This document shows, piece after piece, positions 27,176 to 34,722 of a DNA stretch of 34,722 nt (position 1 is its first letter; the number at the start of each line of letters is the position of its first letter). This stretch comes from a bacterium. Lineage in GTDB: Bacteria; Bacillota; Clostridia; Oscillospirales; Acutalibacteraceae. The stretch spans positions 1 to 34,722 of the forward strand of contig JAHKVW010000116.1 in the NCBI GenBank assembly GCA_020624805.1. The letters run 5' to 3'. Under the pieces are notes generated by a model. It was given only the letters and a program-made list of their open reading frames with translations, was not told where the DNA came from and did not search any database. A program made the position numbers and the translations under genes.

Positions 27176-28309
27176 TCATTCCAGCCAGCCGAGGTTGGTA
27201 TCGGTCGCCAGATTATCGATGGAGTAGATCGCCAGCACACGGTCGATCCCCTCGGTCTCCACCAGTCTGCTTACCGGCTGAGAGTAATACCGCAGGTCGA
27301 CCATGATGATCTCGCTGTAATGGTCGGCGAGATACGGCACCATCGAATGGGCAAAGCTGTCCTTGATGACCAACAGCTTTTCGTTCGAGCTCGCGGCGAA
27401 ATTCTTGATCACCGTGTAGGGGTGGTTGCCGTCAAGATAGATGGGATATTTATCGTCATCCTCCAGATGGTTCAGATAGAACATATCCTTTTGCTCGGTC
27501 ACATTCCCGTTATCGGTGATCGCGGTCACGATCGTGGTATCATTCGCGGGGTTGTCCCACACCTCAACGGTATCGGGATCAGTCAGCCAGAAGCCCGAGG
27601 ATGAATAGGTCGTGCCGTAGAAGCCGGGGTACGAGGTCACGGTATAATCCTCTTTGGCGTGAGGGGTATAGCCGAGCACGCTGCCGAGCTCGCGGTAAGC
27701 GGTATACGCGCCGTAAGCCGTCCAGTGATGGTCGGTCTTGTAATAGATCTGATTGCCGTCGGCGTATTCCTTTTTGAACGCCTCGCGCACATCGACGAAC
27801 TTCGCGGACGGAAGCGCCGCTATCATTTCTTCAAAGCGCTCGTCATCACGGTACTGCTTATGGACGTCGGGCAGGATATCGGCGCAGACATAGCCCGTTG
27901 AGGGCGCGACCAGCACGGTGGTGTCGACGGGACATTTCTCGGCGAACTCATTGATATAGCCGATGTTGCGGCTCAGATCATCCATCTTCTCGGGATCGTT
28001 GACAAGATAACCGTTCTTGCCCAGATAGATGCCGTTGGAGCCGTTGTTGCCGATGGCGTAGTTGTAATAGGCGGATAAGCCCACCCAGAAATTACGACCC
28101 GCGGTCTGGTCGGACAGGAATTTTTCAAAATCTTCGCCGAATTTGCCGGACAGCAGGCTGTCAACGGTGAACTTCGGCGCCTGCTCCAGATAGCGCTTTT
28201 CGGAGGAGCTGTATTCTTTTTTCGGCAGTACAAAGAACAGTACCATCATCCCGATAATGAAGATCAAAAAGATCGCCGCGGGCAGGAATTTATATGCCTT
28301 TTTCATCAT
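27176..28309 (-). CDS. DHHW/AlgX-like secreted SGNH-type protein (O-acetylation partner)
   Basis: N-terminal TM; YKTDHHWTAYGAYTAYRELG; LLVIKDSFAHSMVPYLADHYSEIIMVDLRYY; next to MBOAT gene. Confidence 0.87.
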   Translation of the reverse strand: MMKKAYKFLPAAIFLIFIIGMMVLFFVLPKKEYSSSEKRYLEQAPKFTVDSLLSGKFGEDFEKFLSDQTAGRNFWVGLSAYYNYAIGNNGSNGIYLGKNGYLVNDPEKMDDLSRNIGYINEFAEKCPVDTTVLVAPSTGYVCADILPDVHKQYRDDERFEEMIAALPSAKFVDVREAFKKEYADGNQIYYKTDHHWTAYGAYTAYRELGSVLGYTPHAKEDYTVTSYPGFYGTTYSSSGFWLTDPDTVEVWDNPANDTTIVTAITDNGNVTEQKDMFYLNHLEDDDKYPIYLDGNHPYTVIKNFAASSNEKLLVIKDSFAHSMVPYLADHYSEIIMVDLRYYSQPVSRLVETEGIDRVLAIYSIDNLATDTNLGWLE

Positions 28310-28331
28310 GCTCCTCCTTTCATGCTTTTTT

Positions 28332-28449
28332 GTAGGGGAGGGTCTCGACCCTCCCGACTGAAAATCAAAGTTGATTTTCAGAGGATACTATCAGAGATTT
28401 CATTCTATAATCGCCTTTGGCGAACGGGAGGGTCAAGAGCCTCCCCTAC
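28332..28449. repeat. GTAGGG-type element, second full copy
   Basis: gtaggggagggtctcgaccctcccg ... cgggagggtcaagagcctcccctac (3 mismatches between ends); inner hairpins ctgaaaatca/tgattttcag and tcgcc/ggcga. Confidence 0.88.
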
Positions 28450-28456
28450 TGTTTCA

Positions 28457-29851
28457 TCAGAAACGGAAGTACAAAAACGGATTATAGCTCTGGGATACCA
28501 GCAGCGCGGTCGCGATGCCCAGCACCACACAGCAGAACAACGCCTGTAAAACCGGAGCCGCCTTGGTGTTCTCTACCTTTTTGTAGAGCTTTGCCATCAG
28601 CGGTGTGGAAGCCAGTCCCGCCACCAGAAGCATCGGCAGATATGAGAGCGTCAGCGCGCCCGCGTCGGGGGTGATCGCCGCGCCGCCGAAGCTGAACATC
28701 GACGTAAAGAACGAGCCCATCTCGCCCAGATCGCTGAAGTAGAACAGCACCCATCCGAGGATGATGAAGAACAGCGCGTAGATATGCTGTAACACGGCGG
28801 GAGCTTTGTCGAGCCACTTTTTGAGCACGAATTTCTCGAGCACGAGCAGCACACCGAAGTACAAGCCCCAGAAGATGAAGTTGAAATCGGCGCCGTGCCA
28901 GAAGCCGGTCAAAAACCAGACGATCAGCAGGTTGAGCATCTGACGCGGTACGCCCTTGCGGTTACCGCCCAGCGGGATATACACATACTCTCTGAACCAT
29001 GTGCCCAGCGAGATATGCCATCTGCGCCAGAACTCGGTGATACTCTTACTGATATAAGGATAGTTAAAGTTCTTGAGGAACTCAAAGCCGAACATATTGC
29101 CCAGACCGCACGCCATATCCGAGTAACCGGAAAAGTCGAAGTAGATCTGGAAGGTATAGGCGATGATGCCGACCCATGAGCCGAGCCAGCCCATCTCGCC
29201 GGTCTCACGCATACTGTCCCATAACGCGCCCATCTGGTTGGCGATCAGGACTTTTTTGCCTAAGCCCACACAGAACAGGCACACGCCCTTGGTGAACTGA
29301 TCGAGGGTCTCGCGACGATGATCAAGCTGATAGGCGACGTCCTTATAGCGGACGATCGGGCCCGCAATCAGCTGCGGGAACAGCGATACATAGGTGCCGA
29401 AGGTGATGATATTCTTCTGCACCGGCGCGTCGCCGCGATAGACGTCGATCGAATAGGACATCGTCTGGAAGGTGTAGAAGCTGATACCGATCGGCAGGGG
29501 GATCTTGAGCGCGGGGATATTCAGGAACGGCAGATAGTTGAGCGTGTTCGCAAGGAAGCCCGCGTATTTGAAGAAGCCCAGCAAACTCAGGTTGATACAA
29601 ACCGAGGCGATCAAAAATCCCTTGGCTCGTTTTTTGTTCGTCTCGCGGTATTTGTTGATGAAATAACCACAGGTGTAGTCCACGATCGTGGAGAAGATCA
29701 TCAAAGTGACAAAGACCGGCTCACCCCATCCGTAGAAGACGAGGTTGACGATAAAGAGCAGGAGGTTACGCCAGCGGCGCGGGCATACGTAATAGAGTAT
29801 CAGCACGATCGGCAGATACATAAACAAAAATAACAGTGATGAAAATACCAT
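28457..29851 (-). CDS. MBOAT-family O-acyltransferase (AlgI-like)
   Basis: MVFSSLLFLFMYLPIVLILYY; IYFDFSGYSDMACGLGNMFGFEFLKNFNYPYISKSITEFWRRWHISLGTWFREYVYIPLGGNRKG; WFLTGFWHGADFNFIFWGLYFG. Confidence 0.97.
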   Translation of the reverse strand: MVFSSLLFLFMYLPIVLILYYVCPRRWRNLLLFIVNLVFYGWGEPVFVTLMIFSTIVDYTCGYFINKYRETNKKRAKGFLIASVCINLSLLGFFKYAGFLANTLNYLPFLNIPALKIPLPIGISFYTFQTMSYSIDVYRGDAPVQKNIITFGTYVSLFPQLIAGPIVRYKDVAYQLDHRRETLDQFTKGVCLFCVGLGKKVLIANQMGALWDSMRETGEMGWLGSWVGIIAYTFQIYFDFSGYSDMACGLGNMFGFEFLKNFNYPYISKSITEFWRRWHISLGTWFREYVYIPLGGNRKGVPRQMLNLLIVWFLTGFWHGADFNFIFWGLYFGVLLVLEKFVLKKWLDKAPAVLQHIYALFFIILGWVLFYFSDLGEMGSFFTSMFSFGGAAITPDAGALTLSYLPMLLVAGLASTPLMAKLYKKVENTKAAPVLQALFCCVVLGIATALLVSQSYNPFLYFRF

Positions 29852-29870
29852 ATGCGAACCTCCTTTCTTT

Positions 29871-30323
29871 TTAATTAGTAATGAGGAATTATTGATTATC
29901 CTCAGCGTTTCCTTTATTACGAATAGTTTTTGTGATCGATGATAACATTTTCTTTAATTCTGTACAGTCAGCACTGATCGACTCATATTCCTGAGAGCAT
30001 AAATACGATGTTTCAAACAGGATATCAAGCCAATACTGTGTTTCCGCGCTTTCTTTAAAAGCGATATACAGTTTTGATAAAAAGTCTTTATCGCTGATCG
30101 CACATTCTGATTCTGCAATGTTTGCGCCGATGCTTGTTCCGCTTCGCAGTAATTGCTTTGACATCACATATTCCTTTTTATCTTCTCGCAGGTAGCGATA
30201 CAGATTCACGATTCGAACGGCAAATTCTTTGCTTTTTATGAATACAGCATTCTCTTTCATTTGTGTAACCCTGTTCCAATCAAGAACGGAATTCCTAATT
30301 CCTAACTCCTATTTCCTAATTAA
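29871..30323. mobile_element. AATTAGG-armed element, copy D, enclosing a four-helix-bundle gene
   Basis: Left arm ttaattagtaatgaggaatt; right arm ggaattcctaattcctaactcctatttcctaattaa, same arm pattern as copies A-C; interior is essentially the 123-aa ORF. Confidence 0.6.
29889..30260 (-). CDS. Four-helix bundle protein (S23 / 23S rRNA intervening-sequence protein-like)
   Basis: FAVRIVNLYRYLREDKKEYVMSKQLLRSGTSIGANIAESECAISDKDFLSKLYIAFKESAETQYWLDIL; RSGTSIGANIAEA-type signature. Confidence 0.92.
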   Translation of the reverse strand: MKENAVFIKSKEFAVRIVNLYRYLREDKKEYVMSKQLLRSGTSIGANIAESECAISDKDFLSKLYIAFKESAETQYWLDILFETSYLCSQEYESISADCTELKKMLSSITKTIRNKGNAEDNQ

Positions 30324-30730
30324 ATAAAAATGTTCTTTTTAAAGTCCTTGCCGCATTTCGGGCAATGGATCTGCTGTACGCCGGTGCGTTTTTTCAGCCT
30401 TAACTGCGCCTTGCAGTAGGGACAGGTCAGATATCGGTGGGTCTTGAAATCACGGATCTTCATATATTGGCGCTTGAAAAAGCCCGCCACAACATTATAT
30501 ATACTGAGAAAGCGGTTGTTCTCATACAGCCGCTTGGTGATATTGGTGGACAGCGCGCGGAAGATCGCCAAAGCGCCCAACAGCAATACGATGATCATGA
30601 TGATCGAGTTGCGGACAAACAGATTGATCACATACAATACCGCCGTGATGATCCAGATGAAAGTATTCAGTTTATCGTTTCCGTAACGACCCTGCATGAA
30701 TTCAGCGATTTTAGTCAAAATATTACGCAA
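30320..30730 (-). CDS. Small membrane protein with C-terminal zinc ribbon
   Basis: Two hydrophobic segments; CPYCKAQLRLKKRTGVQQIHCPKCGKDFKKNIFI. Confidence 0.8.
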   Translation of the reverse strand: MRNILTKIAEFMQGRYGNDKLNTFIWIITAVLYVINLFVRNSIIMIIVLLLGALAIFRALSTNITKRLYENNRFLSIYNVVAGFFKRQYMKIRDFKTHRYLTCPYCKAQLRLKKRTGVQQIHCPKCGKDFKKNIFI

Positions 30731-30787
30731 ACCATCACCGTAGCCTTTTTATATCAATAGTATTATACTTATCAAAGCGAAACCAAA

Positions 30788-30888
30788 GCCTCCCTTTCCT
30801 AAGGTACCCCCGTTGGGGGAATGTCCGAAGGACAAGGGGGGAGCCGTTTCCGGCGAGGAAGGTGTCACGAAGTGACGGAGGGTTGACG
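30788..30888. repeat. Intergenic repeat, GGTACCCCCGTTGGGGG family copy
   Basis: aaggtacccccgttgggggaatgtccgaaggacaagggggGagccg..ttccggcgagga shared almost identically with 33957-34016. Confidence 0.88.
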
Positions 30889-31018
30889 GATCAATCAGTC
30901 AACCTTCGTTCGCTAATCTTCATATTAACATACGCAAAATGGTTTTTCAAGAAAATAATTCCCCTTCGATATTGAATATTACTGAAAAATGAGGTATACT
31001 TTTAGGCAGATTGACGAT

Positions 31019-31166
31019 GTAATTAGGAATTAGAAATGAGGAATGAGGAATTTCGGAAAACGCGTAACCGCGTTTTGATTCGTATCGCGTTTCATTATCA
31101 ACGATAATCGGGTGTGGGCAGCGCCCACCATCAATTCCTAATTCCTAACTCCTAATTCCTCATTAA
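31019..31166. repeat. AATTAGG-armed repeat, copy C
   Basis: Arms gtaattaggaattagaaatgaggaatgaggaatt / tcaattcctaattcctaactcctaattcctcattaa; hairpins AAAACGCG-taac-CGCGTTTT and GTGGGC-agc-GCCCAC. Confidence 0.9.
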
Positions 31167-31180
31167 TCGAAGGGATTATT

Positions 31181-32449
31181 ATGGATCATTTCAAACAAAC
31201 CGTGCGGCATGACGCCGTGCGTGTCAGACAATATATCATCTCATTCTTCAAATGGTCGCTGATCGCGGTGGTCACCGGAGGGATCGGCGGCGCGCTGGGC
31301 GCGGGATTTCGCTGGGCGATCACCTACGTCACCGATATCCGCACGGCGAATCCGTGGCTGTGCTATCTGCTGCCCGCGGGCGGCGTCATCATCGCCTTTT
31401 TGTACCGCGTCACCAAGCTCAGCGGTCACGCGGACACCAACCTGATCATTAACTCGGTGCGCTCCGAAGACAAGGTTCCCATCACCTTAGCGCCCGTGAT
31501 CTTTCTGTCCACCGTCATCACCCACCTCTTCGGCGGATCGGCGGGTCGAGAGGGCGCGGCGCTGCAGCTCGGCGGCTGTATCGGCAGCTTCATCGGCAGG
31601 GTCGTCAGACTCAATGAAAAGGACATGCCCATCGCCCTGATGTGCGGCATGAGCGGACTGTTCTCCGCGCTGTTCGGCACACCCCTGACCGCTACCGTGT
31701 TCGCGATGGAGGTCATCTCGGTCGGCATTATCTATTACAGCGCCTTTCTGCCATGCATCGTCGCGGCGCTGACAGCCTTCGGCGTCACCAACCTGTTCGG
31801 ACTGTCACCGACCAAATACGCGCTTGAGGACATCCCCCAGCTGAACATCGTCAACATCCTCACGGTCGCCGTGATCGGGATCGCGGCGGCGGTGCTGAGC
31901 ATCATATTCTGCTTCACTCTGGAGAAAACGCATCAATACGCTGTGCGATTCTTCCGCAACGAATACCTGCGCACTGCCGTGGGCGGTACGGCGATCGCCC
32001 TCTTGACCCTGCTGATCGGTACACGCTACAACGGTATCGGCGGCGAGGTCATCGCCGAGGCGATCACGCAGGGCAAGGCGCTGCCCTATGACTTCATCCT
32101 CAAGATGGTGTTCACCGTGATCACCATCGGCTTCGGCTACAAGGGCGGCGAGATCATTCCCACCTTCTTCATCGGCGCCGCGATGGGCGCGACCATCGCT
32201 CCCCTGCTGGGGTTACCCGGCTCCTTCGGTGCGGCGGTCGGACTGATCGCGCTGTTTTGCGCCGTGGTCAACTGCCCCATCGCCTCCGTCATCCTCTCGA
32301 TCGAGCTGTTCGGGAGCAGCGGGCTCATTTTCTTTGCTGTTGCCCTTTGCGTCAGCTACATGCTGTCGGGCTACTACAGCCTGTATTCCGGACAAAAGAT
32401 CATGTACTCCAAGCGCCGGGCGAGATACATCAACAAACAGGCTAAATAA
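31181..32449 (+). CDS. ClC-family voltage-gated chloride channel / transporter
   Basis: GGSAGREGAALQLGGCIGSF; GMSGLFSALFGTPLTATVFAMEV; FGYKGGEIIPTFFIGAAMGA. Confidence 0.95.
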   Translation: MDHFKQTVRHDAVRVRQYIISFFKWSLIAVVTGGIGGALGAGFRWAITYVTDIRTANPWLCYLLPAGGVIIAFLYRVTKLSGHADTNLIINSVRSEDKVPITLAPVIFLSTVITHLFGGSAGREGAALQLGGCIGSFIGRVVRLNEKDMPIALMCGMSGLFSALFGTPLTATVFAMEVISVGIIYYSAFLPCIVAALTAFGVTNLFGLSPTKYALEDIPQLNIVNILTVAVIGIAAAVLSIIFCFTLEKTHQYAVRFFRNEYLRTAVGGTAIALLTLLIGTRYNGIGGEVIAEAITQGKALPYDFILKMVFTVITIGFGYKGGEIIPTFFIGAAMGATIAPLLGLPGSFGAAVGLIALFCAVVNCPIASVILSIELFGSSGLIFFAVALCVSYMLSGYYSLYSGQKIMYSKRRARYINKQAK

Positions 32450-32472
32450 TTCGCTTCTTCAGGAGAACTGCC

Positions 32473-33873
32473 ATGTCATACAACATTGTTCATAAAATCT
32501 CATCCGCAGTCTGTATCCTCGCGCTGCTGTTCTGCCTCACCGCCTGCGGAAACAACAAGAATACGGCGTGCGATACAGAAACCGCCACATCGGATACCGC
32601 GCCGATGCTCAAGGATCCGGATAACATGCCCGAAGTGACGCTGAGCGCCGATATCGACTGGCAGAGCCTGTACTATGAGCGTTTACGCTCGCTCGACAGC
32701 GAGGCATATCCCCGATGCGCTCTGATCTATCTCAACAACGACGAGGTGCCCGAGCTGTTTCTGGATACCGACGACGAGAAGCATGACGATATGCTGACCT
32801 ATGTCACCGAGAACGGTCTGTTCACTATCTCGGAAGACCTCATGGCAGCGGAGCAGACCGACTTCTCCTATCTCGAAAAGACAGGCAGGTTCCTGCTCAG
32901 CAACAAGGACAGCCAAATCATCAATAATGTCGCGGACAAGACCACCGGGAAAGCCACTACGCAAAGGAGCCGCTACGCGTGGATCTGCTACTTCAACGGA
33001 GAACTGCAGGATATCACCTATTATCTGACGGAAGACCGTCTCGGCGACGGGGATCCGTACACCAAGATCTCGGATCTGACCCAAAACCCTTCCGTTTCGA
33101 TAAAAGCGGATCTTCCCACGGCGATCAAGGATTACTATGACGTCGATCAGGCAAAAACACCCGAGTTTATGTCGGTCGACGGTATGATCGACAGCTTGAA
33201 GGGCGATCGGAAGGCTCCGGATCGTAAGGCGGGCGACTACAGCGGCGATGTCCATTCTCTCGTGAGTACCTACAAGGACGTATCCGGCAAGGTGGTCATC
33301 TCCAATAAAGAGAAAACCCTGCATTATCGCATCCCTCAGATCGATCTGGAGGGTGAAGAGATCGAAGCCATCAACAAAGAGATCCTCGAATTATTCAATG
33401 AAGGGGTCGCTATGATCGAGAACCCCGACCGCAAGGCGACCGATCACCCTGGTTATCAGACCGCCGATTATTCGGTATACGGTCAAAACGGCGTACTGTC
33501 CCTGGTCATCAGCACGATCGGCTTCGGCGGTTCGGATTCACCCGATCAGCATTTCATCTATAACATCGATATTACCGCCAAAAAGAAGATCGACAACCTC
33601 TGTCTGCTCAACAGCTACGGCGTAGATCCTCAGCTCATCGAGACCGCTTTTACAGAGCAGGTCGGGCAGTTCTTCACCAAAGATCAATTTCCCGCGGGAA
33701 CATCCGAGGACGTCATCGACGGCCTGTACCGGGAAACGGTAGAGATGTTCTCCCCTGTCGACGTTTTCAACCTTATGTATTTTGACGACGCCGGCAATCC
33801 GACGGTACTCTACCGTCAAAAACAGCTCGCCGGCGAGCCCTATGTAGAGAAAGCCCTGACCCTCTATCCGTGA
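32473..33873 (+). CDS. Lipoprotein, C-terminal RsiV/DUF3298-like region
   Basis: Lipobox LFCLTACGNN; C-terminal half with paired peptide-binding-like organisation (LHYRIPQIDLEGEEIEAINKEI...). Confidence 0.7.
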   Translation: MSYNIVHKISSAVCILALLFCLTACGNNKNTACDTETATSDTAPMLKDPDNMPEVTLSADIDWQSLYYERLRSLDSEAYPRCALIYLNNDEVPELFLDTDDEKHDDMLTYVTENGLFTISEDLMAAEQTDFSYLEKTGRFLLSNKDSQIINNVADKTTGKATTQRSRYAWICYFNGELQDITYYLTEDRLGDGDPYTKISDLTQNPSVSIKADLPTAIKDYYDVDQAKTPEFMSVDGMIDSLKGDRKAPDRKAGDYSGDVHSLVSTYKDVSGKVVISNKEKTLHYRIPQIDLEGEEIEAINKEILELFNEGVAMIENPDRKATDHPGYQTADYSVYGQNGVLSLVISTIGFGGSDSPDQHFIYNIDITAKKKIDNLCLLNSYGVDPQLIETAFTEQVGQFFTKDQFPAGTSEDVIDGLYRETVEMFSPVDVFNLMYFDDAGNPTVLYRQKQLAGEPYVEKALTLYP

Positions 33874-33893
33874 TTAACGATCGTTCAACTAAA

Positions 33894-33926
33894 AAGCTCC
33901 CTCTGTCACCGACAGAGGGAGCTTCA
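33894..33926 (+). terminator. Terminator after lipoprotein gene
   Basis: aagctccctctgtc-acc-gacagagggagctt, perfect 14-bp stem then cattat. Confidence 0.7.
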
Positions 33927-33941
33927 TTATAAGTTATGGAA

Positions 33942-34056
33942 GGCTCCCTTTGGTAAAGGTACCCCCGTTGGGGGAATGTCCGAAGGACAAGGGGGGAGCC
34001 GCTTCCGGCGAGGAGGCTGTCACCGGACACTCGTGTCCGGTGACTGAGGGATTGTA
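33942..34056. repeat. Intergenic repeat, second copy of GGTACCCCCGTTGGGGG family
   Basis: Same core as 30788-30888; 12-bp stem gtcaccggacac/gtgtccggtgac replaces gtcac/gtgac of the other copy. Confidence 0.88.
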
Positions 34057-34159
34057 TCAATCGTCCAAGCGTCAGCGAGATACAATTTCCTTAACTTAAT
34101 GAAATTGTGCAAAAAGCAGAGGGAGCTTTATTGATTCTATTGTTCAACGCAAACGGGGA

Positions 34160-34722
34160 TCAGACCTTCTTGCCGATGGTAAGCTCCTGATCCAGACCGA
34201 GGAGCCAGCGCTGGAGCAGGGTCGCGTCGACTACATCAAGATCGCCGTTCTGATCGACGTCGCCGCGCTTTTTGAGGGAAGCGGTCGGGTTCTTTGAGCC
34301 GGCGAGCACGCGCTGGATTTGGGTCACGTCGAGGATCGTGATCTTGCCGTCTTCATCGGCGTCGCCGAGCAGTTGAGGTCCTATGACCTTGAAGTCGACG
34401 CTCTTTGTGTTGTTGAAATATAGCGCCTCCGGCACCGTATGGTTCGGGTTAACTTCTACGGTTGCCGTATAATCACCCGGCGGCAGCTGCGCCTTAAAGC
34501 TGTAAAACAGATAACCCGAACAGTAATCTGTAGTAGGGATACGAATAGAGCTCGGAAGAGCATAGCTCTTTTGCAAAACCACCTCTTCCTGCGCGTCGGT
34601 CACCGTGAGCCGTGTAGATATCCCATCTTCCTGATTGAAATAGTCAACTGCCGATTGATTCCTCAGGTACGGGCAGAAATAGATCGTCGCGTCTTTGGAA
34701 AACTCTGTTTTAGATTTTTTAA
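34160..34722 (-). CDS. Dockerin-containing secreted protein with CARDB-like segment, 5' truncated by window edge
   Basis: Frame is open from 34603 (GTG) to the window end (KKSKTEFSKDATIYFCPYLRNQSAVDYFNQEDG...). C-terminus LLGDADEDGKITILDVTQIQRVLAG and GDVDQNGDLDVVDATLLQRWLLG. Confidence 0.88.
   Translation of the reverse strand, partial: KKSKTEFSKDATIYFCPYLRNQSAVDYFNQEDGISTRLTVTDAQEEVVLQKSYALPSSIRIPTTDYCSGYLFYSFKAQLPPGDYTATVEVNPNHTVPEALYFNNTKSVDFKVIGPQLLGDADEDGKITILDVTQIQRVLAGSKNPTASLKKRGDVDQNGDLDVVDATLLQRWLLGLDQELTIGKKV

Noticed and set aside
29889-30260. Avd-type accessory protein of a diversity-generating retroelement
   Set aside because: Avd is also a four-helix bundle, but there is no reverse transcriptase or TR/VR pair in the window.

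Overview
The window comes from a Clostridia (Ruminococcus/Oscillospiraceae-like) chromosome: dockerin proteins sit at both edges, and proB-proA-proC, purC and an M16C peptidase are present. An integrative mobilizable element of about 10 kb (roughly 3.8-14.4 kb) is embedded in it. The element encodes a ParM-like actin, a ParR-like RHH protein, MobC, a MOB relaxase, an orphan ParB and a large serine recombinase. Its most striking cargo is a divergently transcribed gene for a ~998-aa protein with hallmark motifs of the single-chain two-barrel RNA polymerases (QDE-1/eukaryotic RdRP/YonO): GGADYDGD, a 'VGQISNAAL' block and an 'LEIDSAKSG' block. That gene overlaps (ATGA) the start of an unrecognised ~282-aa partner gene. 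No conventional Rep protein was seen, so a primase or element-specific transcriptase role for this protein is worth testing. After the recombinase gene, a 64-bp imperfect direct repeat (recombinase 3' end plus terminator) brackets ~0.5 kb of dense perfect hairpins, including a 278-nt domain closed by a 25-bp inverted repeat whose two mismatches are G-U compatible. The right half carries several intergenic repeat families. One (AATTAGG-armed) has hairpins that differ in sequence but keep pairing across three copies. A fourth, larger copy with the same arms has a four-helix-bundle (S23/IVP-like) ORF as its interior, suggesting a gene-bearing member of the family. All family assignments are by eye; no searches were run.
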